A stretch of 64,000 nt of DNA. Origin: Sphingomonas sp. BK580. GTDB lineage: Bacteria; Pseudomonadota; Alphaproteobacteria; Sphingomonadales; Sphingomonadaceae. Position 1 is the first letter of the stretch. Each line of letters opens with the position of its first letter. The notes under the pieces were generated by a model that ran no database searches, was not told the origin of the DNA, and was given only the letters and a program-made list of their open reading frames with translations. This document shows positions 45,822 to 55,158 of the stretch, one piece after another. The stretch is from positions 1 to 64,000 of the forward strand of contig NZ_JACIAY010000009.1 in assembly GCF_014194975.1 (NCBI RefSeq), in the 5' to 3' direction. Position numbers and translations under genes: made by a program.

Positions 45822-46795
45822 CACCGCAGTTTCCAGTTATAGTTGATGTTGCTCCACCCCCCGTTGGCGGTGGCGTAGTATTCCGCCGGCAGCTTGAGCG
45901 GCGAGCAGCCCTTGAACGCGGCGATGCCGAGATCGACCACGCGCCGCGCGTAGCGCTGGTTGTCGTCGTCCACCCCCGACTGGCGCACCACCGTCGGCAC
46001 CGCCGCCAGCGTCCCGTCGCGGTTGAGCCGCAGGTTGAGCGTGGTGACGATCTGGTTCGCGCCGGGGCCGGGGTCGACCTGGCGGTCGGCGCAGGGCTGG
46101 ATCTGGCGCGCGATCGCCTGCTGGATCCCCGCCAGCGCGCGCGCGTCGACCCGCGCCGCGGACGGCGGCGCGTCGCTCTCCCTGGCGCTGCTCTTCTCCG
46201 CGGTGAGGCCCTTGAGGAAGTCGCTGCCGAGCCGGCCGCCCTTGGCGCGCTCGGCCTTGGCGGTCTCGGTCTTGCCGTTGCCCTTGGCCGCGGCGGCGGG
46301 CGCCTTGGCCTTGCTCGGCGCGCTCGCCGCGCTCTGCTGCTTGGTCGGCGCGGACTTGGCCGGCGCCTTCTCCGCCGCCGGGGCGGGCTTGGGCTTGGGC
46401 TGCGGCTTCGGCTCGGGCTTGGGCGCGGGCGCCGGCTTGGGCGGCGCGGGCTTGGGCGGTGCCGGTCTCGGCGGCGCGGGCTTCGGCTCGGGCTTGGGCT
46501 CGGGGCGCGGCTCCGGGACCGGCGCGGGAGCGGGCACCGGCGCGGGCGGCGCCGCGGCGGGCGGCGGCGAGTCGACCGGCTCGCCCGCCTCGGGCGACAC
46601 GCGCTGCGACGGCGGCTCGGTCGCGGCGGGCGCGGCGGCCTCGAGCGCGACGTCCTGCACGAGGCTGACCTCGACCGGGTTCTGCTTCAGCTTGATCGGG
46701 TTGGGCGTATCGAGGAAGCCGACCGACAGCAGGCCGAAGAGCAAGAGGTGCCCGGCCGCCGCGACTCCCAGCCCGATCTTCTCGGCGCGTTCCAC
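45821..46795 (-). CDS. tolA: Tol-Pal energy-transducing protein TolA
   Basis: Inner-membrane-anchored protein of 324 residues that spans the periplasm. One N-terminal transmembrane helix (about 12-32) is followed by a long Pro-Ala-Lys-rich linker with PEPKPEPKPAPPRPAPPKPA repeats, and a C-terminal TolA/TonB-like domain with a conserved cysteine pair (QPCADRQ and FKGCSPL) and YYATANGGW. It starts seven bases after tolR and overlaps tolB. Confidence 0.94.
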   Translation of the reverse strand: MERAEKIGLGVAAAGHLLLFGLLSVGFLDTPNPIKLKQNPVEVSLVQDVALEAAAPAATEPPSQRVSPEAGEPVDSPPPAAAPPAPVPAPAPVPEPRPEPKPEPKPAPPRPAPPKPAPPKPAPAPKPEPKPQPKPKPAPAAEKAPAKSAPTKQQSAASAPSKAKAPAAAAKGNGKTETAKAERAKGGRLGSDFLKGLTAEKSSARESDAPPSAARVDARALAGIQQAIARQIQPCADRQVDPGPGANQIVTTLNLRLNRDGTLAAVPTVVRQSGVDDDNQRYARRVVDLGIAAFKGCSPLKLPAEYYATANGGWSNINYNWKLR

Positions 46796-46802
46796 GTCCG
46801 CG

Positions 46803-47234
<432 letters not shown>

Positions 47235-47246
47235 GCGCGCTCGCCC

Positions 47247-47939
47247 TCAGCGCTCGCCGTCGAGCTGGCGCGACAGCGTGGCGTGGAAGCCGTCGGCGAA
47301 GCGGTTGAGCCGCGCCTCGATGCGGTTGATCGCGTGGCCGAAGCGGTTGTACGCGATCACCGCGGGGATCGCCGCGAACAGCCCGATCGCGGTGGCGAAC
47401 AGCGCCTCGGCGATGCCCGGCGCCACCACCGAGAGGCTGGTGTTCTGCTGGCTGGCGATCGCGGTGAAGCTGCGCATGATGCCCCACACCGTGCCGAACA
47501 GCCCGACGAACGGCGCCACCGAGCCGACCGTGGCGAGCACGTTGAGCCGGTCCGAGATGTCGTCGATCTCCTTGGCCACCGCCGCGCCCATCACCGTGCC
47601 GAGCCGCTCGCGCGTGCCGTCGCGGTCGATCACGTTGCCGTGGGTCGAGCGGCGCCACTCGGTGACGCCCGCGGCGAGCACGCGCGCCGACGGCAGGTCG
47701 CTCTGGCCGTTGCTCTTGTAGAAGGCGTCGATGTCGTCCGCCTTCCAGAAGTCGCGCTCGAACTGCGCGCTCTTCTTCTTGGTGCGGCCGAGCTTGAGCC
47801 AGAAGCCGATGATGATCGCCCAGGTCCAGATGCTGGCGAGCAGCAGCCCGAGCATCACGCCCTTCACCACCCAGTCGGCCTGGAGGAACAGCGCGATCGG
47901 CGACAGCGTCGCGGCGTCGGTCTGCAAGATCGGATTCAC
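47247..47939 (-). CDS. tolQ: Tol-Pal protein TolQ (ExbB/TolQ family)
   Basis: Inner-membrane proton-channel protein of 230 residues with three transmembrane spans (about 17-40, 137-160, 170-195). VGSVAPFVGLFGTVWGIM and PGIAEALFATAIGLFAAIPA are the channel-forming helices. Its start overlaps the ybgC stop by four bases. Confidence 0.96.
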   Translation of the reverse strand: MNPILQTDAATLSPIALFLQADWVVKGVMLGLLLASIWTWAIIIGFWLKLGRTKKKSAQFERDFWKADDIDAFYKSNGQSDLPSARVLAAGVTEWRRSTHGNVIDRDGTRERLGTVMGAAVAKEIDDISDRLNVLATVGSVAPFVGLFGTVWGIMRSFTAIASQQNTSLSVVAPGIAEALFATAIGLFAAIPAVIAYNRFGHAINRIEARLNRFADGFHATLSRQLDGER

Positions 47940-48421
47940 GAAGTCTCTTCCCCTGTGGTGTCGGCCGCGGCGGTGGCGGCGAGGCGACGGAACTGCTCGA
48001 GCCAGGCCGCCGGCTGGCGCCGCGGCCGACCGTCGGCGCCGACCAGCGCGGCGGTGACCTCTGCCCGGGCCAGCATTTCCGCGCCGCGCCTGACTGTCTG
48101 ATGAATGACCACGCTGGCGGCGCGCGCCTGCGTGACCTCGCTCTCGACCAGCAGCGCGTCGCCGAGCCGCGCGGGGGCGGCGTAGCGGATGTGCAGGTCG
48201 GCGATGGCATAGGCGCCGCCGCCCGCCTCATGGTGCGCGCGCTGGTCGATGCCGGCGACGTGGAGCATGTCCGAGCGGGCGCGCTCCATGTAGCGCAGGT
48301 AATTGGCGTGGTAGACCACGCCGGAGAGGTCGGTGTCCTCGAAATAGACCCGCAGCGGGAAGAGATGCACCCTCCCCGCGAACCGCCCCTCTGCTGGCTG
48401 ATCGTGCACGCCCGCCGTCAT
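47936..48421 (-). CDS. ybgC: YbgC-like acyl-CoA thioesterase
   Basis: Hot-dog-fold thioesterase of 161 residues. The catalytic aspartate is in RVYFEDTDLSGVVYHANYLRY-type motif, here YFEDTDLSGVVYHANYL. The frame continues 75 codons upstream through repeat B2, but the ATG at 48421 gives the family N-terminus. First gene of the Tol-Pal operon, as in many proteobacteria. Confidence 0.92.
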   Translation of the reverse strand: MTAGVHDQPAEGRFAGRVHLFPLRVYFEDTDLSGVVYHANYLRYMERARSDMLHVAGIDQRAHHEAGGGAYAIADLHIRYAAPARLGDALLVESEVTQARAASVVIHQTVRRGAEMLARAEVTAALVGADGRPRRQPAAWLEQFRRLAATAAADTTGEETS

Positions 48422-48527
48422 GGCTAGGGCTGGTAACCGATGCGCCGGGGGGTGGGAACCCCGCACGGGCGTGACGTGGGTCAGGCGGGGGAGGAGTGTG
48501 ACCCATGAGCGATCCCCGCTTACCAGA

Positions 48528-48620
48528 CCACCCCGGCGCACGCCGGGGTCCAGTTGGGGGACGCTGGTGGGTCCCACCACCACCTTCCCACCTGACCCTC
48601 GGCGTTCGCCAGGGCGGTCG
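48528..48620. repeat. palindromic repeat family B, copy B2
   Basis: CCACCCCGGCGCACGCCGGG with GTCCAGTTGGG in the left arm, CCCACCTGACCCTCGGCG and TTCGCCAGGG in the right. Adjacent to A6, in the gap before ybgC. Confidence 0.82.
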
Positions 48621-48655
48621 GTCATGTGGCGGGCGCCCCGCGTCACCGAGGCAGC

Positions 48656-48733
48656 GTGCTGCTGCGGACGCAGGAGCCCAGAGCCGCGAGCAGAGCCCTA
48701 CATGACCCCGGGCTTCTGCGTGGGCAGGAGCAC
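48656..48733. repeat. palindromic repeat family A, copy A6
   Basis: GTGCTGCTGCGGACGCAGGA opens the left arm; GGGCTTCTGCGTGGGCAGGA with GCAC closes the right. It ends six bases before the stop of the asparaginase-like gene and 36 bases after B2. Confidence 0.8.
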
Positions 48734-48739
48734 AACTCC

Positions 48740-49234
48740 TCACCGCGCCACGAAGCTGTTGACCGAGCGGTCCTTGCGCACCCTGGCGCCGTCGAACACC
48801 GTGCCGTTCATCGCGATCCACACGCCCGGCGCGGCGGTCTGCGCCGCAGCCACCGCCATGCCGAGGTTGAAGGGCGCGTCGCTGTCGGCGAAGCGCGCGG
48901 GCGCCAGCGCGCCGACCAGCACGATCGTCTTCCCCGCGACTCCCGCCCCCGCCGCCAGCAGCGCCGCGGCGGTGTCGGTCATCGTGTCGGTGCCGTGGGT
49001 GATCACCGCGCGCGTCTCCGGCGCCGCCGCCACGGTCGCGACGATCGCGGCGCGGTCGGCGTCGGTGAGGTCGAGGCTGTCCTTGCGCAGCAGCTCCACC
49101 ACGCGGAACGGCAGCGCCACGCGCGCCTGGCGCAGCACGCGCTCCACCACGCTGTCGCCGATCTGATACTCGCTCAGCGCGTCGAAATAGAGCTTGTCGA
49201 TCGTGCCGCCGGTGGTGACGACGAGCAGGCTCAC
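48740..49234 (-). CDS. single-domain asparaginase-like protein
   Basis: A 164-residue protein that covers only the N-terminal domain of type I/II L-asparaginases. The two catalytic threonines are in VTTGGTIDK and ITHGTDTMTDT. VLVGALAPARFADSDAPFNL also matches. The C-terminal domain (the subunit's closing half) is absent, and the stop is followed by repeat A6. It overlaps the M3 peptidase stop by four bases. Short asparaginase-domain proteins of this size are widespread in alphaproteobacteria, so truncation in this strain is not certain. Confidence 0.8.
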   Translation of the reverse strand: MSLLVVTTGGTIDKLYFDALSEYQIGDSVVERVLRQARVALPFRVVELLRKDSLDLTDADRAAIVATVAAAPETRAVITHGTDTMTDTAAALLAAGAGVAGKTIVLVGALAPARFADSDAPFNLGMAVAAAQTAAPGVWIAMNGTVFDGARVRKDRSVNSFVAR

Positions 49235-51279
49235 GCCTGCTGCCCCGCCGCCTCGAGCAAGCCGTGGCGCGCCAGCATCGCCGCCGGGTCCGGGTCACGC
49301 CCGCGGAAGGCGCGGAAGCTCTCCGCCGCGGGCCGCGTCGCGCCGCGCGCGAGCACCTCCTCGCGCAACGCGGTGCCGGTGGCGCGATCGACCAGACCGT
49401 TCTCGGCGAACTTGCCGAAGCCGTCCGCGGCCAGCACCTCGGCCCAGAGATAGCTGTAATAGCCCGAGGCGTAGCCGCCCGCGAAGATATGCGCGAAGCC
49501 GTGCGGGAAGCGGTGCCATTCGGGCGGACGGATCACCGCCACCTCGTCGCGCACCGCCTCGATCACCTCCATCGGGTCGCTGCCGAGCGTGCCGAGGTGG
49601 AGCAGCAGGTCGAACAACGCGAACTCGAGCTGGCGGACGATGAACAGCCCCGACTGGAACCGCCGCGCCGCGACCATCTTCTCGAACAACTCGGGCGGCA
49701 GCGGCGCGCCGGTCGCGTGATGCCCCGACATGCCGGTGAGCAATTCGCGGTCCCAGGCGAAATCCTCCATCAGCTGGCTCGGCAGCTCGACCGCGTCCCA
49801 CTCGAACCCGCTCGTCCCGGCGATCGAGGGCCGGTCAACGCGCGTGAACAGGTGGTGGAGGCAGTGGCCGGTCTCGTGCAGCAGCGTCACCACGTCGTTG
49901 TGGCTCAGCAGCGACGGCGCGTCGGGACTCCTCGGCGCGAAGTTGCAGACGAGATAGGCGACCGGCACGCGGACGGTGTTGCCGTCGCGCAGCCGCGGGC
50001 GCGCCTGCGCCATCCACGCGCCGCCGCGCTTGCCCGGGCGCGCGTGGAGATCGAGGTAGAGGCCCGCGAAGGTCTCGCCCGCGTCGTCGACCACGTCATA
50101 GTAAGTGGCGTCCGCGTGATAGGTGGCGACGTCGTCGCGCGCGACCAGCCGGAGCCCGAACAGCCGGCCGAGCAGCGCCTGCCAACCCGCGGTGACCCGC
50201 TCGACCGGGAAGTAGCCGCGCACCTCCTGCTCGTCGACCGCGTAGCGCGCCTGGCGCAGCCGGTTGGCGGCGAAGCCCGCGTCCCACGGCTCGAGCCGGT
50301 CGAGCCCGAGCGTGTCGCGCGCGAACGCCTCCAGCGCGTCGCGGTCGCGCTGCGCCGCCGGGCGCGCGCGCCGGGCGAGGTCGCGCAGGAAGGTCAGCAC
50401 CTCGCCCGCGTTGGGCGCCATCTTGGTGGCGAGCGACCACTCGACCGGATCGGTGAAGCCGAGCAGCCCCGCCGCCTCGCGGCGCAGCGCGAGGATGCGC
50501 GCGATCCGCGGGCCGTTGTCGAACTGGCCCGCGTTCGGCCCCTGATCGGACGCGCGCGTACCATAGGCGCGGTACACCGCCTCGCGCAGGTCGCGATCCT
50601 CGGCGAAGGTCAGCACCGCGGTGACGCTCGGCTGCTGCAGCGTGACGAGCCAGCCGTCCTGCCCCTTGGCCCTGGCGGCGGCGGCGAACATCGCCTTGTC
50701 CGCCTCGGACAGGCCGGCGAGCCGCGCTTCGTCCTCGACGGCGAGCGTCCAGGCGTCGGTGGCGTCGAGCAGAGCGCTGCCGAACTCGGTCGAGAGCGTT
50801 GAGAGCTCCACCGAGATGGTGGCGAAGCGCTCGCGCTTCTCCGCGTCGAGCGCGACGCCGGCGAGGCGGAAGTCGCGCACCGCATGCTCCACCGCGACGC
50901 GGTCCTGCCGCGGGAGGGCGGAGAAGGCGGGCGACGCCTCCAGCGCGGTGAGCACCTCGTAGAGCTCGCGGTTCTGCGCGACCTTCATGCTGTGTTGGAC
51001 GAGCTTCTCCTGCCCGGCGGCGTGCGCGGCGCGCAGCTCGGGCGTGTCAGCGACGCCGCGCAGGTGCGACACCGCCGACCACAGAGCGTCGATCGCCGCC
51101 TCGGCGCGCTCGAGCGGGAGCCACGCCGCGGCGAAGTCGGTCGGGCTCTCGCGCGTGACGGTGGCGACCGCCTCGGCGTGGCGCGCGATCGCGGCGTCGA
51201 GCGCGCTGGCGATGGTGGCGGGGGTCAGCGCGGCATAGTCGGGCAGCGCGATCGGGTCGAGCAGGTCGGTGTCGGTCAT
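49231..51279 (-). CDS. M3-family oligopeptidase (Dcp/OpdA-like)
   Basis: Zinc metallopeptidase of 682 residues that degrades short peptides. The HExxH motif is LLHETGHCLHHLF with His468, Glu469 and His472; the third ligand is in the helix DAVELPSQLMEDFAWD. No signal peptide is present, so it acts in the cytoplasm. The overlap with the asparaginase-like gene suggests one operon, plausibly for amino acid salvage. Confidence 0.94.
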   Translation of the reverse strand: MTDTDLLDPIALPDYAALTPATIASALDAAIARHAEAVATVTRESPTDFAAAWLPLERAEAAIDALWSAVSHLRGVADTPELRAAHAAGQEKLVQHSMKVAQNRELYEVLTALEASPAFSALPRQDRVAVEHAVRDFRLAGVALDAEKRERFATISVELSTLSTEFGSALLDATDAWTLAVEDEARLAGLSEADKAMFAAAARAKGQDGWLVTLQQPSVTAVLTFAEDRDLREAVYRAYGTRASDQGPNAGQFDNGPRIARILALRREAAGLLGFTDPVEWSLATKMAPNAGEVLTFLRDLARRARPAAQRDRDALEAFARDTLGLDRLEPWDAGFAANRLRQARYAVDEQEVRGYFPVERVTAGWQALLGRLFGLRLVARDDVATYHADATYYDVVDDAGETFAGLYLDLHARPGKRGGAWMAQARPRLRDGNTVRVPVAYLVCNFAPRSPDAPSLLSHNDVVTLLHETGHCLHHLFTRVDRPSIAGTSGFEWDAVELPSQLMEDFAWDRELLTGMSGHHATGAPLPPELFEKMVAARRFQSGLFIVRQLEFALFDLLLHLGTLGSDPMEVIEAVRDEVAVIRPPEWHRFPHGFAHIFAGGYASGYYSYLWAEVLAADGFGKFAENGLVDRATGTALREEVLARGATRPAAESFRAFRGRDPDPAAMLARHGLLEAAGQQA

Positions 51280-52150
51280 CGTGGACGATGATAGGGAGGC
51301 GGCGGGCGCGATGCCAGTGGGCGGCGGAGCGGCCGGGTGCCCGCGCGGAGGCTTCTCGCGCTGCCCGGGCTGGGCAATGTCGAGCTAGAATGAGCGGCGC
51401 TTCCCTGAACGTCCGCGAGATCATGCGCAGTGCTCGCCCTGCTGCTCGGATCGCCCGCCGGTCGCGCCTGCCACGCCATCCGGGGCGAGCCCGCCGCGCG
51501 GGGATCGCTCCATCCCGACGGCGCTGCTGGCCGCCGCTTTCGCGCGACTGTTGCCGACCACCGTCGCGCCGCCGCCGGTGACTCTCGCCGACGCACCCCT
51601 CGTGGCCGCGTTCATGCGCCGCAAGCCCGGCGCGATCATCGTCGTATCACATGCGGTCGGGCTGGTCCGCACCCCGCCAGCGGCGCTCGCCTTCGCCGCG
51701 CTGGCGCTGGGTCATGCCACCGGCAGCGGCACCGCGGGCGAGCCCCCCCCGGCATCGACCTGCGTACCGTCACGGCCGCGCTGGTGGTCGCTACGGCGGG
51801 TGACCGGCTCGATCGCGCGGGACCGGCGGACACTCCCGCGGATCGCCGCGCCCGCCGCCGCTATGACGGGACGCCGCCGCCGCCGGAGCGGCTCGGCGCC
51901 TCGGCCGCCGCGGCGCAGCGCACCATGGCGCTGCTCACCGTCGCGGGTGGCTGCACCGCGCCGCTGGTGGCGCTGCCTCGCCGCATGGGCGCGGCGGACG
52001 GGCAGCGCGCGAGCCAGCCGCGGCGGTGTTCGCACGGCAGCTGCTGGGTGACCTGGGCACGATCGTCTACCCGCCCGACGAGTCCTGCCGCAGGCGATGA
52101 CGCTCCCGCCGGCACCGCGCCGCGGACCCGTTCTCCGCCGTCGCGCCACG
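51280..52150. other. intergenic stretch with frameshifted ORF
   Basis: Apart from the disrupted coding sequence described for 51430-52100, this 870-base stretch holds no recognised gene. Confidence 0.4.
51430..52100 (+). pseudogene. frameshifted secreted hypothetical protein
   Basis: A possible gene that is readable only by shifting frame. A GTG at 51430 opens LALLLGSPAGRACHA, a signal-like start. LLPTTVAPPPVTLADAPLVA and AAFMRRKPGAIIVVSHAVG continue in a second frame (about 51535-51745), and GIDLRTVTAALVVATAGDRL with ERLGASAAAAQRTMALLTVAG in a third (51754-52000). The second shift coincides with a run of eight C. No family was recognised. The readable segments have normal alanine-rich composition, unlike chance frames. 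Confidence 0.45.
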
Positions 52151-53446
52151 TTACTCCGCCGCGACGAGCCGCCGCGCGCCGATCCGTGCACGCCACCGCC
52201 ACGCCGCCTGGCCGGCAAGCGCCGCCACCATCGTCAGCCCGGTCAGCGGGAAGAGGAGCCCGGCCACGCCCATGATCGCGACCAGCCCGGCGCCGCTCCG
52301 CCCGGGCGGGGCGCCGACGCGCCCGCTCGGCCGGCGCTTCCACCACATCACCGGCGCGCTCGCGCACAGCAGCGCCAGCGCGGCACAGGCGGCGAGCATC
52401 ACCAGCCGGTTGGGTTCGCCATATTGCTTGCCCTGATGGACCGCGGCGCTCCACTCGATCACGCGCGCCGCGCCGCCGAACCCGTCGAAGCGCGCGTCCT
52501 GCAGCACGCGCCCGTCACTGGCGTCGACATAGATCACGTGCGCCGCTTGTGCCGGCCCGAGGTTGGCGCTGACCAGCCAGGGCGCGCCAACCATGGCGGG
52601 CCAGCTCAGCGTATAGTCGCGCACCACGCCGCGCCGCGCCGCCGCGGCGAGCGCCTGGTCGGCGCTGATCGCTGCGCTCCCGTGCATCGCGCGGTCGTGC
52701 GGCATCGGCCGCTGCTGGAGCGACCAGGGCAGGTCGTGCTGCGCGTGCTCGAGCGCGGGCGCGACCGGCGCGGCCGGCCGGCCCCAGCCCGCGCCCGCCA
52801 CCGCGGCCTGGACGTTCCTGCCCCACACCGCGCTCCACGGCAGCCCGCTGAGCGACAGGAACAGGATCACCGCGCCCGCCACCAGCCCGGTCGAGGCGTG
52901 GAGGTCGCGCCAGAATAGCCGCTTCGCCGGCGAGCCGCGGACGCCGATCGCGGGTGCGCGGCCGCGCTGCCACCAGAGATACAGCCCGCTCAGCACCAGC
53001 ACGATCGACCAGCCCGCGGCGATCTCGATCAGCCAGTTGCCGACCCGGCCGGTCAGCGCGAGGCTGTGGAGCTTCTTGACCGTCTGCATCACCCCGCCCG
53101 GCGGCGTGGTGCCGGCGATCCGCGCGTCACCCGGGTCGACGAAGGCCATGCGGCTGGCACCGTCGGGCAGCGCGTAGGTGATCCGCCACGCCTCGTCGTC
53201 GCTGGCGGGGCGGAGCAGCTGGACGACGCGGCCGCCGGTCTGGCGCTCGACGCGCGCCGTGATCGTGCCGACGGGCAGGGGTGCGCCGGGCGCGGCGACG
53301 CGCAGCCAGTCGCCGTAGACCACATGCTCGAGCTCGGGCTTGTAGAGGTAGAGCGAGCCCGTCACCGCGAGCCACAGCAGGAAGGGCAAGGTGAGCAGGC
53401 CGGCGAAGAAATGCCAGCGCCACACCGCGCGATACAGGTCCGCCAT
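52151..53446 (-). CDS. PepSY-associated membrane protein
   Basis: Inner-membrane protein of 431 residues with about four to five spans. The first helix region WRWHFFAGLLTLPFLLWLAVTG and KLHSLALTGRVGNWLIEIAAGW match the PepSY_TM (PiuB/iron-regulated) family, which is associated with siderophore or heme utilisation. The start at 53446 has GGAG nine bases upstream. The DUF2946 gene upstream is on the same strand. Confidence 0.9.
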   Translation of the reverse strand: MADLYRAVWRWHFFAGLLTLPFLLWLAVTGSLYLYKPELEHVVYGDWLRVAAPGAPLPVGTITARVERQTGGRVVQLLRPASDDEAWRITYALPDGASRMAFVDPGDARIAGTTPPGGVMQTVKKLHSLALTGRVGNWLIEIAAGWSIVLVLSGLYLWWQRGRAPAIGVRGSPAKRLFWRDLHASTGLVAGAVILFLSLSGLPWSAVWGRNVQAAVAGAGWGRPAAPVAPALEHAQHDLPWSLQQRPMPHDRAMHGSAAISADQALAAAARRGVVRDYTLSWPAMVGAPWLVSANLGPAQAAHVIYVDASDGRVLQDARFDGFGGAARVIEWSAAVHQGKQYGEPNRLVMLAACAALALLCASAPVMWWKRRPSGRVGAPPGRSGAGLVAIMGVAGLLFPLTGLTMVAALAGQAAWRWRARIGARRLVAAE

Positions 53447-53624
53447 CGTCACCGCTCCGCCTGGACGGTGCGCGGCGTAGCGCAGAGATGGTTAACAACG
53501 CGCTCACCAGGGCGAGTAGGGCAGGTAGCAACGGTCATCGCGGACGATCCCTCGTTCGCCCGCGCGCGGCGCTGGGCACGCGCGCGGCTGGGACGGGCAC
53601 CGGCGCGCGGGCGCCGGCGATGGG

Positions 53625-54011
53625 TCAGGCGACGAGGGCGAGCGGCGGCGCGCGCAGCGGTGGGCGCCACCGCGGCGGCGCGCGTGGGGCGGCGACGGCG
53701 CGCGGCCGCGGGGCCGGCGTCGCGGCGGCCAGCAGGGTCAGCGCCGCCGGCACCGTCGCGGCGGCGGCCGCGAGCGGCGTGGTAAGCGCGGCGAAGGCGC
53801 AAGGCTGATCGGGCGCCTGGTGGTGGGCGGAGGAGTCGGCGTGGCCGCGATGCGCCACCGGCACGACCCCGGGGCAGGCGATCAGCGCGAGCGGCCGGGT
53901 CGGGCTCAGCATATAGCCGGCCGGGACGAGCAGCCGCACCGCGAGCGCCGCCGCCACCAGCCACAGGGCCAGGCGCGGGCTGTTCGCGAGGAGTCGGCGC
54001 AGCGACGTCAC
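53625..54011 (-). CDS. DUF2946 family protein
   Basis: A 128-residue protein with one N-terminal transmembrane span (about 15-33) containing RLLVPAGYML, a cysteine in LIACPG and a histidine-rich stretch HHQAPDQPCAFAAL, the DUF2946 signature. The family is often beside copper or iron uptake genes and is thought to bind metal. The GTG start at 54011 is uncertain. Likely an operon with the PepSY protein. Confidence 0.75.
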   Translation of the reverse strand: MTSLRRLLANSPRLALWLVAAALAVRLLVPAGYMLSPTRPLALIACPGVVPVAHRGHADSSAHHQAPDQPCAFAALTTPLAAAAATVPAALTLLAAATPAPRPRAVAAPRAPPRWRPPLRAPPLALVA

Positions 54012-54078
54012 GCCGGATGGACTAGGCACGTGGCGCGGGCGGCGCAACGACGTCGATCAGGGCCGCGGCAGAGGACCA

Positions 54079-54213
54079 GATCCTCCCCGTTCGCGGGGAG
54101 GGGGACCGCCTGGCGCAGCCGAGTGGTGGAGGGGCTCACCACGAAGCACATCCCTTGCGGAGAGCCCCCTCCACCAGCCTTCGGCTGATCCCCCTCCGCG
54201 TACCGGGGAGGAT
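54079..54213. repeat. inverted repeat family E, copy E2
   Basis: GATCCTCCCCGTTCGCGGGG is the left arm; CCCCCTCCGCGTACCGGGGA with GGAT the right. Inner pair GTGGTGGAGGGGCTC and GAGCCCCCTCCACCAG, with CTTCGGCTG. It lies between the DUF2946 start and the LysR stop, as E1 lies between mntH and an amidohydrolase. Confidence 0.85.
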
Positions 54214-54228
54214 GTGAGACTTCTCTCC

Positions 54229-55158
54229 TCAGATATCCCCCAGCCCGGCCTCCCCCGCGTCCGCCCGCCCCTCGGCGACGAACTGCGCCAGCAGCCACGA
54301 CGCCGCCGGCCCGGGCGGCGAATCGCGGCGCCAGATCGTGCCGAAGCGGTAGATGCCGCCGGGATGATCGGGCAGCGCCAGCCGCACCAACGTGCCCGCG
54401 AGCAGATCGTCCGCCACCATCGGCAGCGGCATGTTGCCCCAGCCGATCCCCTCGCGCAGCAGCGCGTGCTTGGCGCCGAGATCGGCGAGCCGCCACGTCT
54501 GGTGGCTCACCACTGCGAAGTCGCGCCCCTCGGTGAAGCGCGACCGGTCGCTCAGCACCAGCTGCGTGTAGCCGCGCGCCGCCCCGGGCTGGATCGCGGT
54601 CATGCGGCCGAGCGGGTGGTCGGGCGCCGCCACCGGCACCATCGCCAGCGCCCCCGCCGCCTCGCATTCCAGCCCCTCGACCCCGGCGGCGAGCGGCCCG
54701 GAGACGCCGATCGCGGCGGCGCGGTCGAGCACCATCGCCGCCACCGCGCCCAGCGCCTCGACGTGGAGCCGCAGCGCCACGGTCGGATATTCGCGCGCGA
54801 AGCCGCGCAGCACGCGGCCGAGCCGCTCCGCCGGGAGCATCACGTCGACCGCGAGCACCACCTCGGCTTCCAGCCCCTGGAGCAGGCCCCGCGCCTTCGC
54901 GCGCAGCCCATCGATCCCCGCCGCGACCGCGCGCGCCTCGGCCAGCACCGCGCGCCCCGCCTCGGTCAGCACCGGGCGGCGCGTGCCCTCGCGCTCGAAC
55001 AGCGTCAGCCCGAGCTGCGCCTCGAGGTTGGCGACGCCGTAGCTGACCACCGAGACCGCGCGGTTGAGCCGGCGCGCCGCCGCGCCGAAACTGCCCGCGT
55101 CGACGATCGCGAGGAAGAGGCGCAGCTGGTCGAAGGTCGGCGTGCCGGGCTCGCTCAC
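54229..55158 (-). CDS. LysR-family transcriptional regulator
   Basis: Regulator of 309 residues. A winged helix-turn-helix fills the N-terminus (FDQLRLFLAIVDAGSFGAAA, then LNRAVSVVSYGVANLEAQLG), followed by a periplasmic-binding-like effector domain. The GTG start at 55158 has GAGGAAG upstream; this ribosome-binding site is within a TGTTC-N9-GAACA dyad. It is divergent from the pirin gene and probably regulates it. Confidence 0.92.
   Translation of the reverse strand: MSEPGTPTFDQLRLFLAIVDAGSFGAAARRLNRAVSVVSYGVANLEAQLGLTLFEREGTRRPVLTEAGRAVLAEARAVAAGIDGLRAKARGLLQGLEAEVVLAVDVMLPAERLGRVLRGFAREYPTVALRLHVEALGAVAAMVLDRAAAIGVSGPLAAGVEGLECEAAGALAMVPVAAPDHPLGRMTAIQPGAARGYTQLVLSDRSRFTEGRDFAVVSHQTWRLADLGAKHALLREGIGWGNMPLPMVADDLLAGTLVRLALPDHPGGIYRFGTIWRRDSPPGPAASWLLAQFVAEGRADAGEAGLGDI

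Noticed and set aside
53452-53540. A 29-residue minus-strand ORF before the PepSY gene
   Set aside because: No ribosome-binding site and no recognisable content; it overlaps the presumed leader of the PepSY gene.
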